From Ottowia thiooxydans DSM 14619 (GTDB taxonomy: Bacteria > Pseudomonadota > Gammaproteobacteria > Burkholderiales > Burkholderiaceae_C), in assembly GCF_000422885.1 (NCBI RefSeq), contig NZ_AUGX01000011.1, positions 124,001-188,000 of the forward strand: DNA of 64,000 bases, written 5' to 3'. Of this stretch, positions 16,976 to 25,464 are shown in pieces. The position numbers were made by a program, and so were the translations under genes. The notes under the pieces were generated by a model. That model worked only from the letters and a program-made list of their open reading frames with translations, searched no databases and was not told the origin of the DNA. Each line of letters starts with the position of its first letter. The stretch's first letter is position 1.

Positions 16976-17962
16976 ATGAAAATTGCGATTCTTGACGACT
17001 TCCAACGCGCGGTACCTACGCTTGAATGCTACAAGCTGCTCGCGGATCACGAAGTCCACGTCTTCACCGAATCTATGGGCGAAGACGCGCTAGTAGAGGC
17101 CTTACGCGGCTTCCAGGCCATTGTGCTCATTCGTGAGCGCACAACCATTTCCGCTGGGCTTCTTAGCCGGTTACCCGATCTAAAGCTCATCTCGCAGACC
17201 GGCAAGGTTAGCGGCCATGTGGATGTCGACGCCGCCACCAGCCGAGGCGTTGCGATTGTGGAGGGTGTGGGGGACCCTACCGCTCCCGCTGAGTTGACGT
17301 GGGCATTGATCATGGCGGCCTATCGCCGGATTCCCCAGTACGCGCAACAGATGAAGGCTGGCCGCTGGCAACATTCGTCCGATGACGCTCAGTATGACCG
17401 CATTGGCCGGACACTCAAAGGCGACACACTGGGTATCTGGGGTTATGGAAAAATCGGTCGCTTGATTGCGAGCTACGGCAAAGTGTTTGGTATGCACGTT
17501 CTGGTGTGGGGGCGAGAGCCGAGCCGAGTGCAGGCCGTGCAGGATGGATATCAAGCGGCTGAGACGAAGGAGCAGTTCTTTTCTCAAGCGGATGTCTTAA
17601 CCCTTCATCTGCGGCTGAATGATGCGACGAAGGGTATCGTGGGCGTGGCCGATCTGGCGTTGATGAAACCTACTTCGTTGCTGGTCAACACGAGCCGAGC
17701 TGAATTGGTGGGGCCGGGAGCGCTTCAGCAGGCATTGGCTTCCGGTCGCCCAGGGTACGGCGCGTTTGATGTCTTCGAGACGGAACCCGCAAGCACCGAA
17801 GCGCTCGGCTTGCAGGCCGATAACGTGATCGCGACGCCCCACCTTGGCTATGTCGAACAAAAAGGGTACGAGCTCTACTTTGGTTCAGCATTCCGCAACG
17901 TCGTTGATTTTTTTGCGGGTACCCCAAAGAACGTTCTGAACCCACAGAGCCTCTCGTCATGA
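16976..17962 (+). CDS. D-2-hydroxyacid dehydrogenase (NAD-dependent)
   Basis: From the ATG at 16976, preceded by CTGAGGG, the protein has 328 residues. It shows the NAD-binding GYGKIG (about residues 156-161), the catalytic Arg241 (NTSRAELV), the acidic residue in DVFETEPA (about 268-270) and His289 (TPHLGY). These are the Arg, Glu and His of phosphoglycerate-dehydrogenase-type enzymes. It reduces 2-oxoacids or oxidises D-2-hydroxyacids. There is no C-terminal regulatory domain, so it is not a typical SerA. The substrate is open. It ends 73 bases before the facing LysR gene. Confidence 0.93.
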   Translation: MKIAILDDFQRAVPTLECYKLLADHEVHVFTESMGEDALVEALRGFQAIVLIRERTTISAGLLSRLPDLKLISQTGKVSGHVDVDAATSRGVAIVEGVGDPTAPAELTWALIMAAYRRIPQYAQQMKAGRWQHSSDDAQYDRIGRTLKGDTLGIWGYGKIGRLIASYGKVFGMHVLVWGREPSRVQAVQDGYQAAETKEQFFSQADVLTLHLRLNDATKGIVGVADLALMKPTSLLVNTSRAELVGPGALQQALASGRPGYGAFDVFETEPASTEALGLQADNVIATPHLGYVEQKGYELYFGSAFRNVVDFFAGTPKNVLNPQSLSS

Positions 17963-18035
17963 AGAACCATTGACTGACGAAGTGGTTGAGAAGTTGCCAA
18001 TGGCGCCCTGAAAATCAGGCAAGTGAAGGCAACTT

Positions 18036-18971
18036 TCAGGCCGTGTGCAATGTCGCTGCTGGAAAGGATTTCATATCTGGCCAGATGTGTTGTGCAGCGT
18101 CTAAAAATGCAACGATCAGCGGGTCTCCACGGCGGCTTGAAAGATGAGCGAGGGTCAACGGCATCTGGTCGGGCTCAATGGAAGACAAGGCCAAATAACC
18201 CTCTGCCTTTCCGCGCAGGGCAAATTCTTCGCGCATGAGCATCAGGCCAACCCCTTCACGCATCATGGCGTGTGCCAGCGTCGCGTTGTTGAAATGAATC
18301 ATGGCGTTGACCTTCAGCCCACGAGCAGCAAAGATGCGATCCTGGATGATCGCGCCCGCCATGTCGTTGCTGGAAGGGACAACCCAGGGCAAATCCGCTA
18401 ACTCTGCCATGTCAGATGCGCCCTCGAGCATGTCTTTCCAGGCTATGGGGCCCGCAATCCTGAAGCGTACGTTCTGAAGGAGATGGTATTGAAAATCCGG
18501 ATGGGTGGGCTGTGCCAGACTCAGGCCAACGTCCAGCTCGCCATTCTCCAGGCCTTGCCGGACACCTGACGAGGGTCTGGCATCCAGATGCATGTCTATC
18601 AAGGAATGCTCTCTGCGCAGCCTTGCAGCTACTTCAGCTATGCGGGTGGAGGAAGGGTCTCCGCTGACGCCTATAGCCAAACTGCCTTTCACTTCACCGC
18701 GCAACTCGCGCGCAAAGGCTGTAAACACGGCAGCTTCGTTCAAAAGCGCCTTGGCCTTGGGAAACAAGTGTTGACCTGATTCGGTTAGCTCGAGACGGCG
18801 ATTGGCGCGTATAAATAGCTGCGTATCGAGCCGCTCCTCAATGGCCTTGACATGCGCACTGGCCGACGACTGACTCATATTCAGTCGCTCGGCACCTCTT
18901 GTTAGGTGGCGTTCTTCAGCGACGACCACAAAAGTTCGAAGCTGCAGTAGATCAACGGGCAGGGTGCTCAT
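18036..18971 (-). CDS. LysR-family regulator
   Basis: Starting at the ATG at 18971 (MSTLPVDLLQLRTF), the protein has 311 residues. A longer open frame extends to 19064 but the extra residues look unrelated. The helix-turn-helix has AERLNMSQSSASAHVKAIEE. The effector domain begins near residue 90 with GSLAIGVSGD. It diverges from the BVMO cassette that starts at 19462, separated by 490 bases with a palindromic repeat. It is the most likely regulator of that cassette. Confidence 0.92.
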   Translation of the reverse strand: MSTLPVDLLQLRTFVVVAEERHLTRGAERLNMSQSSASAHVKAIEERLDTQLFIRANRRLELTESGQHLFPKAKALLNEAAVFTAFARELRGEVKGSLAIGVSGDPSSTRIAEVAARLRREHSLIDMHLDARPSSGVRQGLENGELDVGLSLAQPTHPDFQYHLLQNVRFRIAGPIAWKDMLEGASDMAELADLPWVVPSSNDMAGAIIQDRIFAARGLKVNAMIHFNNATLAHAMMREGVGLMLMREEFALRGKAEGYLALSSIEPDQMPLTLAHLSSRRGDPLIVAFLDAAQHIWPDMKSFPAATLHTA

Positions 18972-19461
18972 GAAAAATTCTACCCTCGTAACGCTGCATG
19001 GATGGTAAAAGGCCGATAGATCGTAAAAGCAGCATACAACGATCGGAAAAAGCGCGTAGACCACACGGCGCTAGATAAATACACTCGCTAAAGCCTATTC
19101 GGCTTGAGCGTGTATTCAGGGTCCCGTGGCGGCGAGAGGCGAGTGGATCGCGCAGCGAACTGTAAGTTGTAAGGAGATTCTCGCTCCAGTATCCGTTCGG
19201 GCCGAGCCTGTCGAAGCCTTGCACAACGCTTCGACAGGCTCAGCCCAAACGGTTGGTTGTGAGTCCTACCGCATTTAAAACAGAATGAAAAGCTGTTCAT
19301 TGAGAGCCGTTAGAGCAAGCTCGCCAATCAACACCAATGGTCACGACCGGGTTAAACACCGTGGTTTGTGACCAGATCCCTGGACCAAGGCCACGCACGG
19401 AAAGCTGGCTTGATATCGCTCATAGCCTTCTGAACGTGCCCCTATCGTTGAGACAAGACCT
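18972..19461. other. Divergent intergenic region with a palindromic repeat
   Basis: These 490 bases separate the LysR gene from the BVMO cassette. The middle carries a REP-like palindrome (19193-19252). No protein gene with family resemblance or good start is seen on either strand. The promoter regions of both neighbours must lie here, but none stands out by eye. Confidence 0.6.
19193..19252. repeat. REP-like palindromic intergenic repeat
   Basis: A 25-base arm at 19193-19217 (starting CCGTTCGGGCCGAGCCTG) pairs with 19228-19252 (starting GCTTCGACAGGCTCAGCCC) at 23 of 25 positions, around a 10-base loop. This sequence type is a dispersed intergenic repeat that I recall from many Comamonadaceae and some Xanthomonadaceae genomes. 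Only one copy was noticed in the window. It could form a stable hairpin in either transcript. Confidence 0.8.
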
Positions 19462-20226
19462 GTGAAAAAACTTCTTGAAGAAAAAACTGCCCTGGTGACT
19501 GGTGGAGGCTCCGGCATTGGCCGGGCGACCTCCCTGGCATTTGCGCGTGAGGGGGCATCTGTCTGCGTTGTCGATAGGAACATCGAGGCGGCCCAGGAAA
19601 CAGTAGACGAAATCCGGCGACAGAACGGCAGAGCTCTCGCGGTACGGGCAGATGTAGCGGTTGAGAAAGACGTCAAGGCCATGATCTCTGAAGCGGCGGA
19701 CGAATTCGGGCATGTGGACTGCTATTTCAACAATGCGGGCATAGGAACCGTGGAGTCAAACAGCCGTGGCAAGTCGCTCGCGCAACTAGATCTTGCGGAT
19801 TGGCAGCGAATGCTGGATGTGAATCTGACGGGTGTTTTCCTTTGCATGAAATACGAATTACTGGCGATGGGCGAGAGAGGGGGGAGCATCGTCAACAACG
19901 CGTCCATTGGCGGCCTGCAGGCCCTTCGAAACGCTGCTGCGTACACCGCAACCAAGCATGGCGTGATAGGGCTGACCAAGAGCGCGGCCATCGAGTATGG
20001 AGACGTCAACGTCAGAGTCAATGCGGTATGCCCCGGCCACATATTGACGCCGCTCATCATGAAATCGTCCAACCTTAACCCGGACCTACCCCGTATGAAT
20101 CCGATGAATCGTCTGGGAACGATGGAAGAAATCGCTGAACTGGTGGTCTGGCTGAGTTCTTCGAGAGCGTCCTTCAGCAATGGAGCCGTATTCGTGGCAG
20201 ACGGTGGGCGCCTGGCTGCAGCCTGA
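19462..20226 (+). CDS. Short-chain dehydrogenase/reductase
   Basis: The 254-residue protein starts at a GTG (KKLLEEKTALVTGGGSGIGR). It has the NNAGIGT motif, NNASIGG with the catalytic serine, and YTATK. This is the classical SDR layout found in cyclohexanol and 3-oxoacyl reductases. It is the first gene of a five-gene rightward cassette with a Bug receptor, a Baeyer-Villiger monooxygenase, a second SDR and a VOC protein. Oxidation of a cyclic alcohol to the ketone used by the monooxygenase is the likely job, by context only. Confidence 0.92.
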   Translation: MKKLLEEKTALVTGGGSGIGRATSLAFAREGASVCVVDRNIEAAQETVDEIRRQNGRALAVRADVAVEKDVKAMISEAADEFGHVDCYFNNAGIGTVESNSRGKSLAQLDLADWQRMLDVNLTGVFLCMKYELLAMGERGGSIVNNASIGGLQALRNAAAYTATKHGVIGLTKSAAIEYGDVNVRVNAVCPGHILTPLIMKSSNLNPDLPRMNPMNRLGTMEEIAELVVWLSSSRASFSNGAVFVADGGRLAAA

Positions 20227-20328
20227 CGGTTCGGAAAATCCGCATAAATCCATTGAAAAAACGGCATGGACCTGATGAGCCCGCTCTTCTAGACTGCGAC
20301 TTCGCGTAGTGAAATAACAGGAGACAAC

Positions 20329-21276
20329 ATGCCAACAAGAAGAATTTTTCTACAGCAGTCCGGTGTATCTGCACTCGCTTTCCCAGCAATTGCAAAGGCG
20401 CAGAATTCCAAGCGGCAGATGACCCTGGTGGTCCCCTATCCGCCGGGGGGCTCTAACGATGTCATTGGGCGTGTCATTGCCCAAGGTCTGGCGGCCCAAT
20501 TGGGTGAATCGGTGGTCGTTGAAAACCGTGCTGGTGCCAACGGCACCATTGGGGCTCAATATGTGGCTCAAGCCCCTGCGGATGGCCGAACGCTTCTGTA
20601 TTCACAGGGCAACCTGCTGATCAATCAGGAATTCATGATGAGAAACGGATTCAAGGTTCTTGAGTCCTTGGCCCCGGTGGCGAGAACCTGCTTCATACCC
20701 AGCATCATCTCGACGTCTGTCAATTTTCCAGCCAACAACTTGCGTGAGTTGATTGAGTTGGCTAAGAAAGCTCCTGGAAAATATTCATTCGTCTACTACG
20801 GTGATTTGGGAATCACGGCATTGACCAGTGCGGCGAAAATTGAGCTTCTGCGCATTCCCTACAAAGGTGGCAGTGCGGTCACCGACGTGATCGCCGGAAC
20901 GGTGGATTTGATGACCAATTCGTTCACAGCCGGACTCCCTTTGGTGCGGGGTGGAAAGTTGAAAATCATGGCCGTCAACGCCGAGAGTCGTTTGGCGGAA
21001 TTCCCGGATGTGCCCACTATCAAGGAAGTCCTGCCAGGATATCTTGAGGTGGACTACCAGGGGATTTTTGCACCCAAGAATACGCCGCGAACGGAGTTGG
21101 CCGCACTGGAAGAACAGGTGCTCAAACTATTGGCGAAACCGGAAATGAGGCAAGCCATCAGCGAGCGAAATGCGGTGCCCAACCCTATGCCATCCAAAGA
21201 GCTTGTCGCTTTCATGATGGATGACCGGGCTCGGATCTCCAAAACGATCGCAGCCGCAGGCATTCAAGCCGAATAG
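20329..21276 (+). CDS. Bug/TctC-family periplasmic tricarboxylate receptor
   Basis: The 315-residue protein begins with MPTRRIFLQQSG and a hydrophobic signal peptide, with cleavage near AKA-QNSK. The Bug landmark MTLVVPYPPGGSND follows. An AGGAG ribosome site lies just before the ATG. The short basic RR start could suggest Tat export, but the following motif is not a full Tat consensus. It lies inside the BVMO cassette, 102 bases after the first SDR and 180 bases before the monooxygenase. It may bind the acid or ketone that the cassette degrades. Confidence 0.93.
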   Translation: MPTRRIFLQQSGVSALAFPAIAKAQNSKRQMTLVVPYPPGGSNDVIGRVIAQGLAAQLGESVVVENRAGANGTIGAQYVAQAPADGRTLLYSQGNLLINQEFMMRNGFKVLESLAPVARTCFIPSIISTSVNFPANNLRELIELAKKAPGKYSFVYYGDLGITALTSAAKIELLRIPYKGGSAVTDVIAGTVDLMTNSFTAGLPLVRGGKLKIMAVNAESRLAEFPDVPTIKEVLPGYLEVDYQGIFAPKNTPRTELAALEEQVLKLLAKPEMRQAISERNAVPNPMPSKELVAFMMDDRARISKTIAAAGIQAE

Positions 21277-21456
21277 AAACGCGGGCGCGATGGGTGATAC
21301 GGATGTCTTTGAACTCATCTGAGTTGCCCGGTCCAGCGCCCCCCAAAAACTCAGCGGAGAAATCTTCAATGGAACGTTCTTTCGGACGTGCCAGTGGAAT
21401 ACCTATTCCTCAATGCAAAGAGAACCGCTCCTTGCTTTAGGAAACCACTAGATTAG

Positions 21457-23148
21457 ATGGAAATTGTTGAAATGATTGAAAAGTCCAAGGCTGCTGAAGA
21501 GAGCCCAGCGCCAGAGGTTGATGTCGATGCCCTGATTGTCGGTGCCGGTTTTGCAGGCTTGCTGGCCCTCTATAAGTTGAGGCAAGCCGGATTCACTGTA
21601 CTTGCGCTGGAAGCCTCGGAGAGTATTGGGGGCGTATGGAATTGGAATCGTTACCCCGGCGCGAGATGCGATGTTGAAAGCATGCAGTATTCGTACTCGT
21701 TTTCAGAGGAGCTTCAGCAAACGTGGGAATGGAGTGAACGCTATGCCACCCAACCCGAGATCTTGCGCTATATAGAACACGTGGCTGATCGATTCGATCT
21801 GAACCGGCATATTCAGCTCAACACCAGAGTCGTCTCGGCTACCTACCAGGCGCATGAAAACGCCTGGCAAATTCAAACGAACGAAGGCCAAGAAATCAGG
21901 GCCCGTTTCTGCATCATGGCGACCGGTTGCCTGTCCGCCGCCAGAATGCCAGAGTTTCCTGGCAAGGAAAAATTCAAGGGCGACATCCTGCATACCGGCC
22001 ATTGGCCCAAGTCTGGATACGACTTCACCGGTAAAAATGTCGCAGTCATAGGTACCGGTTCGTCTGGCATTCAGGCCATTCCCATGATTGCCAAGACTGC
22101 CAACAGTCTGACAGTGCTGCAACGCACGGCTACCTACAGTGTCCCCGCGAGAAATCGCATGCTGGATGAAACTGAAAAGAGGGCGTGGAAGGAAAATTAC
22201 GCTCAGCTACGAGAGACAGCTCGGTACGCGCCATCGGGAACTCTCTACGAGTTTGGCGAGAGGAAGGCAGAAGAGACGCCGCTCCAGGATCAAACGGACG
22301 AGTTCGAAAAGCGATGGGCAAAGGGTGGGCCCGGGTTTCTGCGTGCGTTCAGCGACATATCTTCCAGTCAGATCGCCAACAAAGCCGCAGGGGATTTCAT
22401 CCGCGCCAAGATTGCCGACATCGTGAAGGATCCTGAGAAACGAAGCTTGCTCACACCGGCGACCACGTTGCCTGTTGGATCAAAAAGAATCTGCGTCGAT
22501 ACGGGTTACTTCGAAACCTTCAACCGCGAAAACGTAGATCTCATTGATATCCGCAATGACCCGATCAAGGGCATTGAAGAGAACGGCCTCTCGACAAAGA
22601 AGAGAAAGCTCGACCTTGACTGCATTGTTTTTGCCACGGGGTTCGATGTGATTGTGGGCTCGTTGATGAAAATTGACATCAAGGGCCTTGCGGGAAGAAC
22701 ACTCAGGGAGAAGTGGAAGAACGGGCCGGGAACCTACCTGGGTCTGATGGTAGCGGGATTCCCCAATTTATTTCTGGTAACCGGGCCGGGCAGCCCATCC
22801 GTATTGACCAACATGATGGTCTCTATTGAGCAGCATATCGAATGGATCACGGCTTGCGTGGAGTCCATGCGGCGACAAGGAAATGACTACATTGATCCAG
22901 ACGAAGCGGCAGAGTCCAAGTGGATGGACGATGCGAATAGTCTCGCGGAGACCATGCCATTCTTGCGTGCCAACTCCTGGTACATGGCGTCGCCTGAAAG
23001 CGGCTCGTCGCCCAGGAGATTCATGCTCTATTCCGGCGGTGTCGGTAAATATCGTGAAATCTGTGAGCAAGTCGCCCAGCAAAACTACCCTGGCTTCAAC
23101 ATTGGTGCCCGGCATGTCGTCTGTGATGTCCCCGCGGAGCTGTCGTGA
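21457..23148 (+). CDS. Type I Baeyer-Villiger monooxygenase (flavin-containing)
   Basis: The 563-residue protein has an N-terminal FAD-binding GAGFAG (about residues 29-34), an NADPH-binding GTGSSG (about 199-204) and, between them, the BVMO fingerprint FKGDILHTGHWP (about 173-184). That fingerprint distinguishes BVMOs from simple N-hydroxylating relatives. A segment WNWNRYPGARCDVES is typical of cyclohexanone and phenylacetone monooxygenases. It inserts oxygen next to a ketone to form an ester or lactone. The next gene overlaps it by 4 bases. A cyclic or aryl ketone is the likely substrate. Confidence 0.94.
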   Translation: MEIVEMIEKSKAAEESPAPEVDVDALIVGAGFAGLLALYKLRQAGFTVLALEASESIGGVWNWNRYPGARCDVESMQYSYSFSEELQQTWEWSERYATQPEILRYIEHVADRFDLNRHIQLNTRVVSATYQAHENAWQIQTNEGQEIRARFCIMATGCLSAARMPEFPGKEKFKGDILHTGHWPKSGYDFTGKNVAVIGTGSSGIQAIPMIAKTANSLTVLQRTATYSVPARNRMLDETEKRAWKENYAQLRETARYAPSGTLYEFGERKAEETPLQDQTDEFEKRWAKGGPGFLRAFSDISSSQIANKAAGDFIRAKIADIVKDPEKRSLLTPATTLPVGSKRICVDTGYFETFNRENVDLIDIRNDPIKGIEENGLSTKKRKLDLDCIVFATGFDVIVGSLMKIDIKGLAGRTLREKWKNGPGTYLGLMVAGFPNLFLVTGPGSPSVLTNMMVSIEQHIEWITACVESMRRQGNDYIDPDEAAESKWMDDANSLAETMPFLRANSWYMASPESGSSPRRFMLYSGGVGKYREICEQVAQQNYPGFNIGARHVVCDVPAELS

Positions 23149-23939
23149 GCCTTGCCATGAACCCTATGAATACGGACTCATTTGCCGGCAAGCATGTGTT
23201 GATCACAGGTTCAGTCGGTGGAATCGGGCACGCGACTGCCGAAAGGTTTGATGCGCTCGGTGCCACCCTGATTCTGATGGATCAGGATGAGCAGGGGTTG
23301 ATGAAACAAGCTCAAACCTTGAGGGCGCCTGCTGCCTATTACGCTTTTGACATTGCAGATGAAAATCGCCTGGATGCTGCTTTCGCCGACATCAACACCA
23401 GATTCGGTCGGTTGGACGCCGCATTTTTGAATGCGGGAACGGTGGGCAAGGTGTCGCCCATCGTAGATCAGTCCCTGGATACCTTTGATCGGGTGATGGC
23501 GGTCAATCTCAGGAGCGTCTTTGTTTGCCTGAAGCATTCTATGCGCATCATGCAAGCAGGCGCTGGGGGCTCCATTGTGATTACCTCGTCCACTGGTGGG
23601 GTGCGGGGGAGCGTTGGCTTGTCGCCCTATGTGGCAAGCAAACATGCAGTCATAGGCTTGATGAAAAGTGCCGCTTTGGAGGGCGCCAAGCACGGGATTC
23701 GCGTGAACACCGTCAACCCGGGAACCATAGACACCGCGATGATCCGGGAGATTGAGGAAAACTCTGGCGTGGCTTCAGACATCCGGGCGAGAAACGTCTC
23801 TGGAATTCCGCTCAAACGATATGGTTCTCCAGCCGAGGTGGCTCAGTTGGTGACGTTCCTGGCCAGTGACCAAGCCTCGTTTATCACCGGTGCCAGCTAT
23901 CTCATTGACGGTGGTGTGATGGCCGGTAGAAGCCCTTGA
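23145..23939 (+). CDS. Short-chain dehydrogenase/reductase
   Basis: The 264-residue protein probably starts at GTG 23145, which overlaps the monooxygenase stop by 4 bases and has GGAG five bases upstream. An ATG at 23157 is the alternative. It has VLITGSVGGIGHAT, an LNAG motif, TSSTGG with the catalytic serine and YVASK. It is the second SDR of the cassette. Together with the first it may handle the alcohol/ketone step before, or the hydroxyacid step after, the monooxygenase. Confidence 0.92.
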   Translation: MSLAMNPMNTDSFAGKHVLITGSVGGIGHATAERFDALGATLILMDQDEQGLMKQAQTLRAPAAYYAFDIADENRLDAAFADINTRFGRLDAAFLNAGTVGKVSPIVDQSLDTFDRVMAVNLRSVFVCLKHSMRIMQAGAGGSIVITSSTGGVRGSVGLSPYVASKHAVIGLMKSAALEGAKHGIRVNTVNPGTIDTAMIREIEENSGVASDIRARNVSGIPLKRYGSPAEVAQLVTFLASDQASFITGASYLIDGGVMAGRSP

Positions 23940-23998
23940 GCGGTTTGGTTGACCTCAACGCGTGGTTTACGTTCCCTTTCCATTCAAGCTCATTCAAG

Positions 23999-24547
23999 AT
24001 GAAAATCGATCCACTCGCCACAGGCATTCAGCAGGTTTGTATGGTCGTCGAAAATTGTGACGAAACGATCAGGAATTTTGTAGAAAAATCGGGGATTGGG
24101 CCTTGGGCGGTATGGACCTATGGCCCGCACAATTTGAGCAATATGCGGGTCAGGGGTGTTGAAACGCCTTACAGCATGCGGCTGGCGATCGCGTGGACTA
24201 AAGGGTTTAGGTGGGAGGTCATCCAGCCGCTGGAAGGCAGGTCCATCTACCGCGAATTTCTGGAAGAGCATGGTGAAGGTGTCCACCACGTCTTGATTGA
24301 TTACGATGGCCGGGATTTCGATGCTGCGGTGGAGGAGTTCCGCAAGAGAGGCTGTCCTCCCTTGATGGAAGGGCGAATGAAGGAGCGGGATATTGACTTC
24401 GTTTACGTGCAGACCGATGGCCCGCTGAAGGTGGTGATGGAGTTGAGCCGCCACGGACCAGGCTCCAAAAGGGTCCCGCCTGACTATTGGTTTCCTTATC
24501 CCTTGCCCGATTTCCCATCTGAGCCAGTCAGACGTCTGGGTGCATAG
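23999..24547 (+). CDS. VOC-superfamily (glyoxalase-like) protein
   Basis: From the ATG at 23999, the protein has 182 residues. An in-frame TTG at 23936 overlaps the SDR stop but the extra residues do not look like the family. The start, GIQQVCMVVENCDETIRNF, and the later GVHHVLIDYDGRDFDAAVEE match the two halves of a VOC fold, with His in both. Relatives include methylmalonyl-CoA epimerase-like proteins and ring-cleaving enzymes. It ends the BVMO cassette. Its exact reaction is unknown. Confidence 0.85.
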   Translation: MKIDPLATGIQQVCMVVENCDETIRNFVEKSGIGPWAVWTYGPHNLSNMRVRGVETPYSMRLAIAWTKGFRWEVIQPLEGRSIYREFLEEHGEGVHHVLIDYDGRDFDAAVEEFRKRGCPPLMEGRMKERDIDFVYVQTDGPLKVVMELSRHGPGSKRVPPDYWFPYPLPDFPSEPVRRLGA

Positions 24548-24593
24548 ATCGCGTAAGCCTGCAGGTGGCGCCGCTCACAGTGGCTCCAGGAGA

Positions 24594-24611
24594 GAGGCAC
24601 ATTTGTGCCTC
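24594..24611. terminator. Hairpin between convergent operons
   Basis: GAGGCAC (24594-24600) pairs with GTGCCTC (24605-24611) around ATTT. It lies in the 71 bases between the converging VOC and isomerase genes. No T-run follows on either strand, so terminator function is only suggested by position. Confidence 0.35.
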
Positions 24612-24618
24612 CAGCCGT

Positions 24619-25464
24619 CTACATCACGCGTGGCTCTTCAACAGCCTGCCACAGGCCCCGCACATAGCCGCTGCTGAACGCAGCGCACGCCTCGGGAGAG
24701 GGGTAAAAATCAAAGGGTTCGATCGACACCCAGCCCGCATAGCCCCCATCGCGCAAGGCTTGCAGCACCGGTGCGACCGACGTGTCTCCCTGACCGGGAC
24801 CACGCCGATTGCGGTCATTCAACTGCACATGGGCAATGTGCCCTAGCGCCAGATGGTGTCGCAGTACTTGCTCGGGTGCTTGCGCCTCTGCTTGCTCGCT
24901 GGCGCCCAGATCAAGCATGGTGCGCAGTGCGGGCGAGCCTACGGCATCTACGATGGCGGCGGCCTGTGCCAGTGTGTTGACCACTGGGGTGGTGGCTGGT
25001 GCCAGTGGCTCGATGCAATAGATCAAGCCTGCGGTGCTCGCGCGTTCAGCCAGTGAAGCCCACAGATCTGCTGCGCGCGCGGTTGCATCGTCCACCGACT
25101 GACCGGGCTCGGGTGCTCGCTGGCGCGGTGATCCATGCACCAGCACTTGCGCACCGCATGCGGCACCTATCTCAATCATGCGTTCCAGAAAGCCAAAAGT
25201 GCGGCGGCGCACCTGTTCATTGGTGGTGGTGATCGACATGCCTTCCGGACGCGCTAGCAGCCAGTGCAAGCCGCAGATCAGCAGTCCGTGATCGGCCGCC
25301 GTTCGGGCCCATGCTTGCGCGGTGGCGGGCTCGATAGTCGCTGGATCGGGCGCCAGGGTGAAAGGCGCAATCTCCAGGCCTTGGTAACCCAACGAAGCGG
25401 CCAGCGCGCATTGTTGCTCGAAGGGCAGATGGGCCAGCACTTCGTTGCAAATCGCGAGCTTCAT
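24619..25464 (-). CDS. Sugar phosphate isomerase/epimerase-like TIM-barrel protein
   Basis: The 281-residue protein (ATG 25464) belongs to the xylose-isomerase-like TIM-barrel family: MKLAICNEV, SLGYQGLEIAPF near residues 28-40, CGLHWLL, and the C-terminal GYAGWVSIEPF. Metal-binding acidic residues typical of the family are plausible (CIEPLAP, MLDLGA, SIEPF). The start overlaps the amidase stop by 4 bases (ATGA). It is the last gene of a leftward operon with the amidase and enolase-superfamily genes. Members isomerise or epimerise small hydroxy or keto acids; the substrate here is not known. Confidence 0.9.
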   Translation of the reverse strand: MKLAICNEVLAHLPFEQQCALAASLGYQGLEIAPFTLAPDPATIEPATAQAWARTAADHGLLICGLHWLLARPEGMSITTTNEQVRRRTFGFLERMIEIGAACGAQVLVHGSPRQRAPEPGQSVDDATARAADLWASLAERASTAGLIYCIEPLAPATTPVVNTLAQAAAIVDAVGSPALRTMLDLGASEQAEAQAPEQVLRHHLALGHIAHVQLNDRNRRGPGQGDTSVAPVLQALRDGGYAGWVSIEPFDFYPSPEACAAFSSGYVRGLWQAVEEPRVM

